Shown here: piece after piece, positions 1 to 11,600 of the stretch | Layout of the letters: every line of letters begins with the position of its first letter | How positions within the stretch are numbered: the stretch's first letter is position 1 | DNA from: Lentisphaeria bacterium | GTDB lineage: Bacteria > Verrucomicrobiota > Lentisphaeria > Victivallales > UBA1829 | DNA length: 64,000 nucleotides | Direction of reading: 5' to 3' | NCBI GenBank assembly: GCA_003526375.1 | Contig: DPDG01000061.1 | Coordinates: 21,803-85,802 of the forward strand | Notes under the pieces: generated by a model | What the model saw: the letters and a program-made list of their open reading frames with translations, nothing else | What the model was told of the DNA's origin: nothing | Database searches by the model: none | Translations under genes and position numbers: made by a program

Positions 1-3000
1 AGCGGAACACATCACGGAATGAATCTGAACGATCTTTCCGGTATCTGCGATATCACGGACAATACACTTTCCGGACTTGAGAGAAGCGGCATCCAGTTTG
101 CCAAAGGTGCAACGGGGACGGTAAATGTTTCCGGAAACACAATCACGCTGGAAAAAGATCCTGTTTCCTCCAGAGTCGATCAGGATGATGCGGCAATTGT
201 CTTCGGCGGCGACCGTCCCTACGGTGCCGGCGGTGCTCAGTTCAATGTCACCGACAATACATTGACCGTTTCCGGAACCGGTATGAGCGGTGACGGAATT
301 AACGGAATCGTTTTCGGCGGCAAGACCGCCGGAGTTGACACTCAGCTCGGCAACCTTGCCATTGAAAACAACACGATTGACTTTTCCAATGGCGCCAACT
401 CCGTTCGCATTGATACGGCAGATACCACTGTCGATATGGCAAAGAATGACTTGACGGTCAATGGCGCTGATGCGACATTTGAGGAGATTGCCGGCAGTAT
501 CAGCAATCCGACCCCCGGAAACAACGGCGGCGTCATCGTTTCTTATGTTGACGGAACCGGTGAAAGAAACAATGCAACGATCGGGGCGGACAATCCCGCG
601 AGTGAGCGGTCAATTCTCGTCGATGCGGAACTTTTCTACAACCGTGCTCCCGGTGAAGTCGTCGTTGTTGACGGTGTCACCTATACGGTGGGCAATAATC
701 TGGTCGGCACGATTGAAGCCGCATTTGATAAATTTTCTGCCGGTAGCGCGGCGGGAACCATTCTCATCAATGGCGAATATGACGGTTTTGATTTCGGTGC
801 TGTAACGAATACCAACTTGATTTCGATCAAGGCTTTGAAACCCGGGTCCGCCACAATTAACGGAACGTTTCAATTCGACAACGCTTTCCTCTTCAATATT
901 GAAGGATTGATCTTCAATGCCGCCGCAGGCGAATACGGTATGGTAATCGGTTCCGATTGTTCCAACTCATCCATAAAGAACAATATCTTCAATGGAAACG
1001 GTCTCCATGTCATAACGGGCAATGTCGGCGTGTTCGGCAATACGTTCAACGGCGGCGCGGATACTGTCGGCATTAAAGTTGACGCAGGTGCGGATATCGC
1101 AGCCGGCGGTTCCGATACGGCAAAGTACCCGGGCAATGTCATCAATAACGGCATTGACGCGGCGGACGGAACTTTCACCAACAATACAATTTCCGGTGCG
1201 GAAGTCGTACTGGGAACCGAGCTCAAGAACAATACGATTTCCGGTGATCTTACCGTTACCGGCGGAGTTCCCGGCAAAGATACGATTTCCGGCAACAAGA
1301 TCACAGGCAGTGTTGTCACTGACGAATTTGCCGATGATGATGCCAGAAAAGACTTCACCGGAGCAAACAATGGTGCGGCTCTGGTCGACAAGGACATCGC
1401 CGGTGAAGTGATTGTCGACAAACAGTATGAAGGCATGGAGACCGGAGCAACGGTGATCGTAGACGGCAGGAAAGGCGTGATCGGAACAACAGTCTTTGCC
1501 GGTCTGGATGATGTCACCGGACCCGCGACCATTCAGGTCAAGGATATTGATGCGGCGGAAGTGACGGAACTTGGCGGCGGGAATACCTATGTATTCGGGC
1601 AGTCCGTAAAATTCGGAGATATTGAGTTGACTGGCGGTGCGACTGTCAAAGGCGATGTTGAATTCGCCGGAAGCATTTCCGGAGCATTCACGCTTACAAT
1701 TGCTGATGAGTCCAAAATTACGCTCGGCGGAATGATTGATTCTGAGGTAACTATTAACTTTGGTGCTGATTGTATTCTTGCTGTTTCCGGCGATCTTTTC
1801 ATCGTCGGAGACAACGCCAATACGGTCCTTGCGTCACTTCTCACTGCATCGCAGGTTTCCGGCAGCGGAACGATCTGGGTACAGGGACTTACCGGAGGCA
1901 ATACCGTTGTCGGCGATGTAAAAGTGAACAAGGTGACTGAGGACATGCTGGCGGATCTGGCAAACGGCAAGCTGGAAACCACGGCTGGTTCCATGATTCA
2001 GAAGCTGGTCCACGGAACAGTCGGCAGCGATGTTGTCTTCGATCTGAACAAGGTCGGGAATGACACATCGGTATCCGATATTTATGCCGGCGATATCGCC
2101 TTCAACAACAATGATCTGGATGTTACGCTCAGCGGCGGCAAGGCTTTCCTGCGCGGCAGTTACACCGGCATTGATCACCTTGAGATTACCAACAGAGGCA
2201 GACTTTACGGTTCCCTTGAAACGGAATCTGTAAGTTTTGAAGCGGTTTCCGCCACGATCGCCAATGAGGCAAAGGGAACACTTGTCGCCGATGTCGAGAC
2301 GACGGGCGATATGACGGTCACAAATAGCGGAGTCATTTCCGGTGACTACAGTGCCGCCAGCCTTATGTTCGGAAATACCGGGTCGATGAAAGATGTTGAT
2401 CTGACAACAACAGCAGGCACACTCAGCTTCACAAATACGGGGACATGGACCGACGGCTCCATTACTTCCACCGGCAATGTGACTCTGTTCAACGACGGAG
2501 TCATTTCAGGCGTCGATATTGATGCTGCCAGAAAGGATGTCACTTTCCACAGTGAGCCCGGAACACAGGGCAATTATCAGGAGATGGTTGTCAAAGCGGA
2601 TTCCCTGTATCTCGGCGGAGCGAATTTCGAACTTGTCAACGGTTCCGACCTTGCCAGGACCGGAGGAGCGGCAGATCATTCCGGAATGATTTTCTTCGGT
2701 GATAAGGTTGCGGATACTGCTCTGAATCAGGTTCTTTCCAACGGTTTCAAACAGGAGCTGACCATTGCGGATACAACAGCAGTTGGCTCTGTCCGTCTCG
2801 GCTTCTGGCAGAATCCGGCGGAATCTAATGCCGATGATGAGGCGAAATTCATCCTGAATCTGAAAGGCGGGACAACGCTTGCCGGTTACGCAAATGCAAT
2901 TGACTTCAACAACAGTTCCCCTGTGGGCAGTACCGTACCGGATATCACTGTCGATCTTGAAATCAATCAGGATGCGGGTGCCGCCATCAACGGCAACGTT

Positions 3001-6000
3001 GTGAACCGTTTCGGCGCTCTTACCTCCGGAACTGGCTTGAACGTAAGCGGCAATATCACCGCCCGCGACGAAATCGCCGTGGCGGATGATTTGATTGCAA
3101 CAGGCGATATTACAGCCTCCGGTGCAATTACGGCAGGCGGCGACCTGACTGCCAATATTGTCACCATCGAAGGTGAAAAAGCTGTGCTTGCTGTCGGCGG
3201 CGACCGCATGGATGTCGCGCAGTTCGTTCTCGGAGCCGATGCGGAAATCAAAGCGGCGAATGTGGATATCACGGAGCCGCTTAATATCGCAAACAAGATT
3301 GCCGGAATCGAAGCCAAGTCTGTGTATTATACAACCGGTGATATTGATGACTTCGACAATATTGCGACAACCGGACGCATTGTCGCTGTTGCCGGCAGTA
3401 TCATTGCGGAAAATATCGAAGCTGCCACCGGAACGGTTTCTGCTTCTGCGGATATTACTGTTGAGAAGAAACTTTCCGGCGGAAGAATTGAAGCCGCGAA
3501 CGTAGAAGCCGATGTTATCACAACGGTGAAAGACGATGCGTTGAAAGCCGATGGCAAGATTGAAATCACAGGCAATCTCACTGTCGGAACTTCAGTCGAT
3601 GCCGAAGGCGCCATTCTTGTCGGCGGCGGGATTGACGGAACGGAGGCTGCGATTCATTCTGATGATTATATTGATGTCGTCGGCGTGATCACGGCGAAGA
3701 ACCTTTCCGCCGATGGAGCCGATGAAAACGGCTTTGCAATTGATGCCGGGAATATCACGGCAACAGAGAGCATTACCGCCGTAAACGGCAAGGTGCATTC
3801 CGACAACAATATCGCGACCGGTGAAAATGCCGTGATCAACGCACAATCGCTGATTGCGGATGATTCCATGACAGTCGGCAAGGTGACTGTCGCCGAAGAT
3901 GGAACCGTTCAGGCGGGAGCTGACATCATTGCAACGGAAATCACGCAGGCTGGCACAGTCCGTGCGATGAACGGCAAACTGGATGTCGGAATAAACAGAA
4001 AACCGGTGGTACATGACCCGTCCACATGGTATTTTGTCGGTGGAAAAATCAATGCCGCGGGTGAAGTCGTTGCAAACGGTACCATTCGCGCCGGAGATGT
4101 CACGGCAGAATCTGTCCGGTCCTATCACGGCGATCTCCTGATCGGTACAATGACCACGGAATTTACTGGCAATGATATCGTCACGACCGGTGCAACGGTT
4201 GATGCTGCCGGTAATCTTGTCGGCGGAAATGTGGAAGCCAGCGGTTCGATCATGGTTGGAAGTATCGGCAATGCGGAACATTATGCCGGTGCGGTCATCG
4301 CACACGGAACTGACGCGACTGACCCGGAAAGCGGCAGACTGCATGCGCAGGGCGATGTTTTTGCGGCAAGCGTCATGGCGGAAAAAGATCTCACCATCGA
4401 CGGTGATGTCACCATGTATCGGAAAGATGAGGTAAATGCCGGCAATATTTCTTCCAGAACCGGCAAGGTAACTATCGGCAACGTCCATATGGCGGGTTCC
4501 ATCACGGCGGAAGGCGATATTGAAATCGGGGATCTCACAGAGATTACCGGTGCACTTGTCTCCAATACCGGCGCGGTCAATGTGGCGTCTCTCGGCAATG
4601 TCGGCGGAAATCATGACGCGCTTGATGCGAGACAGGAAGGTTTTGCGATCTGGGCAATGGATACGGATCAGAATTCCGGTCTCGGATTCAAAGAAGGCGC
4701 GGTGATCAACGGCCATATCGGTCTCGGTTACGGAGCCGATACGTTCAGTCTGGTCAATGGCCCCACGGTCAACGGCAACGTCTATCTCGGCGGCGTCGAG
4801 GATGTGAATGCGTTTGATACCCTCCTTGTCGGAGACGATTCCGCTTTCACGGGTGATTTCGACCTGAGCAGATCCGAAAGCGCGGATGCTTACGGCAATC
4901 TCCGGATTGAAGGAGGTGCGCTGAATCTCAATGGCGGCAGAATATTCGATGAAGATGTCAGAGAGACGGCTCTTGCGCTGAATGTGGGAACACTTTCCAA
5001 CGCAAATGTTGAAAAGATTGACGCCGTAATTGTCGAAGGCAGTGAAGTCACATTGGAAAATACCAGGATTTACGATGTGGCGGAGAGCTTTGATGAGGAC
5101 GGAAACAAACTTGCCGACTGGTTGGGAGACGGCGCACTTAAGATGAACGCCGGAACAACCCTGAATCTGACCGGAGGATCGATTGCATTCTTTAATACGG
5201 CCGATCTTGGCGGTGAAGGTTCCGTCATCAATGTGGAAGCCTCAAGACTGGACATTAATTCTGCATTGGACGGTGATTTCCTTGCCGAAGGCGAAGCAAT
5301 CAACATTTCCAATGCCGGTAAGCTTAACCTGACGGCAGCAACCGCTGATTCTGAAATCGCCGGAACAATTGCAGTCACAGGCAGAGATTCCAGCCTGTCG
5401 ATTGCCGGTGTTGGCACGGCTGCGCTTACGGGACAGATCTCGCTTGCAGACAATGCGGATCTCTTTGTCGAATCCACACTCAATGTGGAGAAAGATGGAG
5501 TAATCTTTGCCGGCGGGAAATCCAGTTCCGCCGCAGTCAGCGTTGAAGCAGGGAGCATATTGAACCTGAATGAAGGTTCCTCTCTTGCATTGACGGATGG
5601 AAGCCATCTCATCAATAAGGGAGCCGTCAATGTAAATGGCGGGACCGTTACCCTGCAAAGCAACGGTTATATCAGAAACATGGGGACATCCACGACTTTC
5701 AACGGCGGTCAGTTCAATATTGAAACAGATGCACTGATCGACGGCGGATTCGTATTCTTCACGAAAACCACCGGCATCAAGATCAAAGATGCAACCGTTA
5801 CATTTGCAGCGGGTGTGCTGGGTTTCGGCAATGTCACAATGACCGGCGAAGGTAATGCGACAGCCAGGATCGAAGGCGTCTGGAACGGAGCTACCCAGAC
5901 TCAGTACGCCCAGGATGTGATTGAGATTGCAGATGATTTTGCAATTGATAATTTCGCATTCGAGGCAATCAATGACAGCACTGTCGTCAATCCGCCCGAC

Positions 6001-8328
6001 AGGGAAACTGTAATTGAAGTCAGTGCTGCACTCGCCATGAGCGGAAACTTCTCCGTCAAAGCGGATGTCCTGCATGTCTTCAATACGGCAAACCTCACGG
6101 TAAGCCTGGACAATGATACCGCGACAGATGAGTTCCTGTTCCAGATCGGCAGGTATGAAGGTTTTGCAGATACTCCCGGACAGCTCGGACAGCGTATTGC
6201 GATCACCGTGACACAGGACCCGGCAAAGGATATCGTTTATTCCTACAAACTTGCGGAAAAGGCGGATAATCTCAAGGCGGATTACTTCACGGTCAATACG
6301 CCGGATTACAAGGTCGTGGAAAAAGATGGAGCTTTCTATCTTAACTATGCCGTCAGTCCGGAACTGAACCTGTCGGTGAACGACCAGTCCGGGGCAAAGG
6401 GCGATTACACTTACACAGGAAGTATCGGCACCGCGAAACAGGAAGGCTTTACCTACAGTGTCTCTTGCACAGTCGGCGAAGATGTCTTCAGCGTTGAAGT
6501 CGATGCTGACGGAAACTTCTCCGTTGATCTTGTCCCGGCAGCCGCCAGGTTCGGAAATGTTACATTCACCGCGACAGTGACCGACCCCGCCGGCAATGAG
6601 ACATCACAGAATATGGATAAGCTGATTTCCGACGTCACCGATCCTGTTCTCGGCGCAAGCCTTGATGCTGTTGTCGAAGACAGAAATGTTACGATCAACT
6701 GGGATGCTGCGACGGACAATGTCGCGGTTGCAGGCTATAAGCTCACGGTCGGCAGTGAAGTTTACGAGCTCGCGGCGGATCAGGTCAGCTTTACGCTGGA
6801 AGGTCTTGCCTACGGTTCCTATGAATACACTCTTGAAGCATTCGATGCGGCAGGCAATTCTGTTGCCGGACTTGCACAGAACTTCGTGATCAGCCTTGAA
6901 TTGAACCTGACGGTCAGCGACCAGTCCGGCGCCATGGATGATTACAGCTTCACGGGCAGTGTCGGAGCAATGGAAGCGGGGTATACCTATACCGTAGGTT
7001 ATACAGTCGGCGAAGATGTTTTCAGCGTTGAAGTCGATGCTGACGGAAACTTCTCCATTGTCCTTGACCCGGCAGCCGCCAGATTCGGTGAATTCACTGT
7101 CAATGCCGCAATTACCAATGCGGCGGGTGAAATTGTAAGTTCCGGCAGTGTGGTCAAGGCTGTTTCCGATGTGACCAATCCTGTTCTCGGCGCAAGTCTT
7201 GATGCTGCTGTTGAAAACAGAAACGTTACGATCAACTGGGATGCTGCGACGGACAATGTCGCGGTCGCAGGCTACAGGCTCACGGTCGGCAGTGAAGTTT
7301 ACGAGCTCGCGGCGGATCAGGTCAGCTTTACGCTGGAAGGCCTCAAGGTCGGTTCCTATGAATACACCCTTGAAGCATTCGATGCGGCAGGCAATTCTGT
7401 TGCCGGCACAACCCGGAACTTCGTAGTCGAATCCGGTTCCTCTGCAAAGCAGGACCTCGACAATAACAACATCAGTGATATCATCCTGAGTCATGATGCC
7501 GGATTTGCAGGTGCATGGCTGATTGAGAACGACCAGCCTGCATGGGGCAATCTGAGCACGCTTACCGGTGACTGGAAAGTCTTCGGAACAGGAATGACCG
7601 ATGCGGCGAAGCCGAACTATGACGTCTATCTCTATGATGCGGTGAACAACAATGTCGGCGCATGGGTGATTTCCAATGTTGACAAAGGAATCGCAGTCAA
7701 AGAGTATCAGACCATTGCGAACCTGAACGATGACACCAGACTGCTTGCTCTCGGCGACTTCAACGGCGACGGAGAGACAGATCTTCTCGTCCAGTCGATC
7801 GAATCCGGCAATCTTGGTTACATCAAGGACGGTGCATGGAATGAGTTCAAGGCGGATGGCCTCGGCGCCAACTGGAGTGTTGCCGGAGTCGGCGACATGA
7901 ACGGCGACGGTATCGACGACCTCGTTCTCCATGACAGTCAGGACGGCAACTCCGGAGTATGGCTCCTCGGCGGCGAACAGCCGGTCTGGGCTGATCTGGA
8001 CAAGCTTTCCGACAGTCAGAGTATCCTCGGCACCGGCGACTTCAACGGCGATGGAATTGACGATGTTCTCATCTATAATTCCAGCGACAGGACAGTCGGC
8101 GCATGGCTCGCGAAGGACGGCAGTATCTCCAGTTGGATGAACCTCGGACAAGTTGAAGAGGGCGCTTCCGTTGAAGGAATTGCCGATTTCAACGGTGACG
8201 GAATTGCGGATCTTCAGATTCGCACAGACGCCGGTGATATCGGAGCATTGCTTGTCAATGGCGAAAACGACATGACATGGAAATACTACCAGTCTGTCGG
8301 CAGCGAGTGGACCTCGAAGCTTGCCTGA
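1..8328 (+). CDS. Giant beta-helix surface protein with two Ig/Fn3-like repeats and C-terminal FG-GAP domain (5' end missing)
   Basis: The frame is open from base 1, so the protein starts upstream of the window; the first ATG at 19 is probably internal. Over 2,770 residues are visible. Residues 1 to about 2100 (counted from base 19) are Gly/Asn/Thr/Asp-rich short repeats of the type N-N-T-I and G-D-I-T-A, typical of right-handed parallel beta-helix passenger proteins. About 2115-2472 hold two nearly identical Ig/Fn3-like units. About 2475-2769 hold four calcium-binding FG-GAP/VCBS-type motifs (for example GDFNGDGETD, GDMNGDGIDD). Cysteine is very rare. No autotransporter barrel, LPXTG or PEP-CTERM tail is seen. 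The FG-GAP module recurs at the end of the next gene, and a HlyB/HlyD pair lies downstream, so type I secretion is the favoured route (inference). Likely an extracellular adhesin or surface-layer protein. Confidence 0.85.
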   Translation, partial: SGTHHGMNLNDLSGICDITDNTLSGLERSGIQFAKGATGTVNVSGNTITLEKDPVSSRVDQDDAAIVFGGDRPYGAGGAQFNVTDNTLTVSGTGMSGDGINGIVFGGKTAGVDTQLGNLAIENNTIDFSNGANSVRIDTADTTVDMAKNDLTVNGADATFEEIAGSISNPTPGNNGGVIVSYVDGTGERNNATIGADNPASERSILVDAELFYNRAPGEVVVVDGVTYTVGNNLVGTIEAAFDKFSAGSAAGTILINGEYDGFDFGAVTNTNLISIKALKPGSATINGTFQFDNAFLFNIEGLIFNAAAGEYGMVIGSDCSNSSIKNNIFNGNGLHVITGNVGVFGNTFNGGADTVGIKVDAGADIAAGGSDTAKYPGNVINNGIDAADGTFTNNTISGAEVVLGTELKNNTISGDLTVTGGVPGKDTISGNKITGSVVTDEFADDDARKDFTGANNGAALVDKDIAGEVIVDKQYEGMETGATVIVDGRKGVIGTTVFAGLDDVTGPATIQVKDIDAAEVTELGGGNTYVFGQSVKFGDIELTGGATVKGDVEFAGSISGAFTLTIADESKITLGGMIDSEVTINFGADCILAVSGDLFIVGDNANTVLASLLTASQVSGSGTIWVQGLTGGNTVVGDVKVNKVTEDMLADLANGKLETTAGSMIQKLVHGTVGSDVVFDLNKVGNDTSVSDIYAGDIAFNNNDLDVTLSGGKAFLRGSYTGIDHLEITNRGRLYGSLETESVSFEAVSATIANEAKGTLVADVETTGDMTVTNSGVISGDYSAASLMFGNTGSMKDVDLTTTAGTLSFTNTGTWTDGSITSTGNVTLFNDGVISGVDIDAARKDVTFHSEPGTQGNYQEMVVKADSLYLGGANFELVNGSDLARTGGAADHSGMIFFGDKVADTALNQVLSNGFKQELTIADTTAVGSVRLGFWQNPAESNADDEAKFILNLKGGTTLAGYANAIDFNNSSPVGSTVPDITVDLEINQDAGAAINGNVVNRFGALTSGTGLNVSGNITARDEIAVADDLIATGDITASGAITAGGDLTANIVTIEGEKAVLAVGGDRMDVAQFVLGADAEIKAANVDITEPLNIANKIAGIEAKSVYYTTGDIDDFDNIATTGRIVAVAGSIIAENIEAATGTVSASADITVEKKLSGGRIEAANVEADVITTVKDDALKADGKIEITGNLTVGTSVDAEGAILVGGGIDGTEAAIHSDDYIDVVGVITAKNLSADGADENGFAIDAGNITATESITAVNGKVHSDNNIATGENAVINAQSLIADDSMTVGKVTVAEDGTVQAGADIIATEITQAGTVRAMNGKLDVGINRKPVVHDPSTWYFVGGKINAAGEVVANGTIRAGDVTAESVRSYHGDLLIGTMTTEFTGNDIVTTGATVDAAGNLVGGNVEASGSIMVGSIGNAEHYAGAVIAHGTDATDPESGRLHAQGDVFAASVMAEKDLTIDGDVTMYRKDEVNAGNISSRTGKVTIGNVHMAGSITAEGDIEIGDLTEITGALVSNTGAVNVASLGNVGGNHDALDARQEGFAIWAMDTDQNSGLGFKEGAVINGHIGLGYGADTFSLVNGPTVNGNVYLGGVEDVNAFDTLLVGDDSAFTGDFDLSRSESADAYGNLRIEGGALNLNGGRIFDEDVRETALALNVGTLSNANVEKIDAVIVEGSEVTLENTRIYDVAESFDEDGNKLADWLGDGALKMNAGTTLNLTGGSIAFFNTADLGGEGSVINVEASRLDINSALDGDFLAEGEAINISNAGKLNLTAATADSEIAGTIAVTGRDSSLSIAGVGTAALTGQISLADNADLFVESTLNVEKDGVIFAGGKSSSAAVSVEAGSILNLNEGSSLALTDGSHLINKGAVNVNGGTVTLQSNGYIRNMGTSTTFNGGQFNIETDALIDGGFVFFTKTTGIKIKDATVTFAAGVLGFGNVTMTGEGNATARIEGVWNGATQTQYAQDVIEIADDFAIDNFAFEAINDSTVVNPPDRETVIEVSAALAMSGNFSVKADVLHVFNTANLTVSLDNDTATDEFLFQIGRYEGFADTPGQLGQRIAITVTQDPAKDIVYSYKLAEKADNLKADYFTVNTPDYKVVEKDGAFYLNYAVSPELNLSVNDQSGAKGDYTYTGSIGTAKQEGFTYSVSCTVGEDVFSVEVDADGNFSVDLVPAAARFGNVTFTATVTDPAGNETSQNMDKLISDVTDPVLGASLDAVVEDRNVTINWDAATDNVAVAGYKLTVGSEVYELAADQVSFTLEGLAYGSYEYTLEAFDAAGNSVAGLAQNFVISLELNLTVSDQSGAMDDYSFTGSVGAMEAGYTYTVGYTVGEDVFSVEVDADGNFSIVLDPAAARFGEFTVNAAITNAAGEIVSSGSVVKAVSDVTNPVLGASLDAAVENRNVTINWDAATDNVAVAGYRLTVGSEVYELAADQVSFTLEGLKVGSYEYTLEAFDAAGNSVAGTTRNFVVESGSSAKQDLDNNNISDIILSHDAGFAGAWLIENDQPAWGNLSTLTGDWKVFGTGMTDAAKPNYDVYLYDAVNNNVGAWVISNVDKGIAVKEYQTIANLNDDTRLLALGDFNGDGETDLLVQSIESGNLGYIKDGAWNEFKADGLGANWSVAGVGDMNGDGIDDLVLHDSQDGNSGVWLLGGEQPVWADLDKLSDSQSILGTGDFNGDGIDDVLIYNSSDRTVGAWLAKDGSISSWMNLGQVEEGASVEGIADFNGDGIADLQIRTDAGDIGALLVNGENDMTWKYYQSVGSEWTSKLA
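6364..7434 (+). repeat. Tandem direct repeat of about 535 bp inside the giant protein gene
   Basis: Two in-frame units (about 6364-6900 and 6901-7434) each encode about 178 residues. Each begins with a variant of L-N-L-(S/T)-V, followed by a D-Q-S-G motif, and ends with a block around F-D-A-A-G-N-S-V-A-G. Long stretches are identical or nearly so at DNA level, for example around 6481-6525 versus 7015-7059 and 6690-6880 versus 7227-7417. The fold is probably Ig-like followed by fibronectin III-like. High nucleotide identity suggests recent duplication or gene conversion. Confidence 0.85.
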
Positions 8329-8343
8329 TCGACTGCGGGAATG

Positions 8344-8376
8344 AAACAGCGGCGGAATTTTCACCCGCCGCTGTTT
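8344..8376 (+). terminator. Strong hairpin after the giant protein gene
   Basis: A perfect 12-bp stem (8344-8355 with 8365-8376, AAACAGCGGCGG and its complement) has a 9-nt loop and starts 15 bp after the stop codon. Only three T residues end the stem, with a looser T-rich run at 8389-8393, so it is a probable but not textbook intrinsic terminator. It separates the giant gene from the operon that follows. Confidence 0.65.
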
Positions 8377-8582
8377 CCGGACATTACATTTTTCGGATGC
8401 CGGTCCCACCCCTGCATCCGGAATTTTTGTTTCCAGTGAAAATAAGTTATGTTGATTCAAAAGTATATTGCTGATCTCCGCCGGACAGGCAATTACGGCA
8501 GCCAGAGAGATTCCGGGGTCCAAAGAAAGCATAAAATAAGGTTTTTTTCTCTTATCCGTCTTTAATCCTGAGAAAAATACAC

Positions 8583-8588
8583 TATAAT
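8583..8588 (+). promoter_or_regulatory. Possible -10 box upstream of the long glycan/secretion operon
   Basis: A perfect TATAAT lies 40 bp before the ATG at 8628, in an AT-rich stretch following the 8344-8376 hairpin. A convincing -35 is not visible; the best match at 17-bp spacing is CTTTAA at 8560. The rest of 8377-8560 shows no gene. This would be the only evident promoter for the genes running to 29785. Confidence 0.4.
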
Positions 8589-8627
8589 ATATATCCGGGA
8601 GGAACTGGAGCCGGGAGTCAAAGTTAA

Positions 8628-11600
8628 ATGTCAAAAAAGCGGAGGAAACAGAATATGGGCAGCCAAATACTTCAAGAGGTGGAATTTCGGGAAGATTCAG
8701 AGAGAGTTCTTCAGACTGTTGCATTGCAGGAACCGGTATCTCTGCGGGGCAGAATCGACGGGAATTACAATACAACTCAGAAATCAACGACCGATGTCAC
8801 CGTCGGAAGCGGGACAACCGTCAACGCTTCCTCTCCCGGCGCGCTGCAGCTTCTCGCAGACAGGCTTACCGTGACGATCGAGGGCGGCTCCCTGAACAGC
8901 AGCGGCATCCGGAATGCAGCCATTCTTTTCGGCGATGACGCATACTGGACGGATTTCTACAACTACGGGTCTCATTATGACGGCACCGTGACATTTACGG
9001 GTGCCAATGCGTCTTTGAGCTCCACTGTCTCGAACTGCATCAATGCCGCCGGAATCGTGGGGAAAAACCTGACGGTCAACTTCTCCGGCGCGGCATCCGG
9101 TTCCGGCGGAATCACTTTCAAAGCCTCCAACGGAACGGGGCGCGGCAACTTCGCTTCGGGAATTACAGCCGATGAAAATCTGACGGTCAACGGGATCTTC
9201 GGAGGCAGAATCGACAGCTCACTCAATCTGGCGGGCATCGCCAGTTTTGCAACGGTCTACGGACTTCAGGCGAAAAAGAATCTGACGGTCACGGAAGAAA
9301 TAAAGGGCGTCATCAGCGCCGTTGCAAGCAATGCGTCTTCCTCCACGGCATACGGTGTTTATGCCGGCGGGACATTGAGCGGGCATTTCGGCGGAACCGT
9401 CATTGCATCCGCACAGAACAATGCTTACGGGCTCTATGGCTCCTCCCTGGACATCAAAGTCAGCGGCACGGTCTTTGCCGGGAAATCGGACAGTGCCACG
9501 ACAGCGGCTTCCCTGACGGAAAAACTGAACAATTTCAACGCCAATAAAAATGAACTCCTTCAACTGTCCGCCGGGCAGAATGCGATTTACGGCAAAGGCA
9601 GTGTGACGGTGAGTTCCGGCGCTCTGATTGCGGGAAACATCAATCTTACTTCGGGTTCCAGCAATCTGACGATCTCCAGCGGCGCCCGGATTTACGGCAA
9701 TGTCACCGGTTACGGAAATGTCGCGTTGAAGTTCAATATCGGGACACTTTTGGATACTCCGGTCATCTCGACCACGGCGGCGGGGATCTTCGGCAGCAGC
9801 TCCACAGCCTATGCGCTGAGTTTGAATAATGCTCAAAGCGGAACTTATCTTCTGGTCAGCGGAGCCGCGGCGGACAGTCTCGGCGGAAAGATTTTCACCG
9901 TTACACTGCAGAATCAGAGCGCCAATCTTGCCGTAGGGAGCAGTTACCAGTTTACAAACGGCGTATCCGCGGCGCTTTCCATTGTCAACAATACATTGCA
10001 GCTGGTTGTCAGCGGAAAGGAAGGCGGTGGCGGAGGAGGCGATGACGACGATACGACTTCTCCGGTATTGAACGGGCTCCCCGGTGCCAACACGTCAAGA
10101 AACAATGTCATTGTCTCATGGAATCCGGCATCCGATGATACGGGAGTGGCGGGATATTATTTCCGCTACGGGACTTCCAGCGCATTGAGCGGCAACGGCA
10201 TTACGGTCAGCGACACCGGCTATCTGCTGGAGAACATGAGCAATGGAACTTATTATTATCAGATCTGCGCCTTCGACGCCGCCGGAAATATGTCGGACTG
10301 GAGCGCCGCGCAGACTTTCACGGTGGATTACGACCCCCGTTCCAAGGTCGCCTACGATGTTCCGGAGGCGGAATACATGTATGGATGCCTGGCAACGGCG
10401 GTCGGTATGATGCTCGGATATTATGACCGGTACGGATATATGGGATATGATGTGTCCAATGTGATCAATGGCACCGTCGAGAAGAATTCACGGGGGCTGG
10501 ACGGCAATAAATACAATATGAACGCGTTTGACACCGTCATGGGGTCTGCCATCGCATCCCGGGAACATGTCTCGCATTTTTATGAAACAACCCCGGAAGC
10601 GGAACTGCCCTATACCTATGTGGGGGATTCCATCACGTTGAACACGGCGGAATGGAACTGTATCGCCGACTACCTCGGAACCAACCAGTACTGGCGCTAC
10701 AACGGCGATCTGTCCACTTCCTTCTACCCGGATTCCACCCTGGCAAGCATCAAAGATGCCAACTGGGAGGAGACGATCACTTCCGGCAGCACCAGCAAAA
10801 CGATTCCCCCGAAATATATTGATGTGAAATACGGGCTGGAACTCTATCTGGAACAGGCGGGTTATCAGTTGGATCAGGTGAAAACCGCATCCCATACAAC
10901 GGACAATGCCGGGGGAACATTCACTTTTGAAGACTATAAGGCGGAAATCGATGCGGGACGCGTCGTCATCATCGGAATTACGGAACATGCCATGGTCGGT
11001 TACGGTTATGACGATGCAACCAGGGAAATCATTCTGGATGACACCTATGACCATGACTGCCGGATGAAATGGGGCGGAACCTATTATTACAGCGGAGAAG
11101 AGCGGCAGCTGGAAGATATCATGACCGTTGTGTTTGATACGACAGGTCTGAGCCAGGCTGCTGTTCCCGTGAACCATGACCTCAACGGGGACAGCCGCAG
11201 CGACATCCTGATGGCGAATTCCTCCGGATATGCCGGAACATGGTTCGTTCAGGACGATGCTCCCGTCTGGGGGAATCTGAGCACGTTAAGCGGTTCCTGG
11301 GAGATCCTCGGCACGGGCAACGCCACGGTTGACGGTTTTTCGGATGTGTATCTGTATGATTCCGCCGGACACAATGTCGGCGCATGGGTTGTCGGAGCGG
11401 ACGGGCAGGTTCAAGGCTGGGAAGGAATCGCCAATTTCGATTCAGCCACGCAGGTTCTCGGGCTCGGCGACTTCAACGGCGACGGGATTTCCGACCTTCT
11501 GCTCAGGAATCTCAACGGCGCTGTGGGCGGGTATTATACCGACGGCTATGAATGGACCTTTTTCCAGAGTCTTGGGAATGAGTGGAATATCGCGGGAATC

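Noticed and set aside
6364..7434. CRISPR or mobile-element repeat
   Set aside because: The repeat is a two-copy in-frame protein domain duplication without spacers, terminal inverted repeats or transposase.
8484..8560. Riboswitch-like leader before the long operon
   Set aside because: The G/C-rich stretch around CCGCCGGACAGGC suggested one at first, but I could not fit it to a c-di-GMP or other known aptamer.
6604..8787. 727-codon minus-strand frame over the end of the giant gene
   Set aside because: It lies opposite the Ig/Fn3 and FG-GAP coding region, crosses the 8344-8376 hairpin and shows no family motifs.
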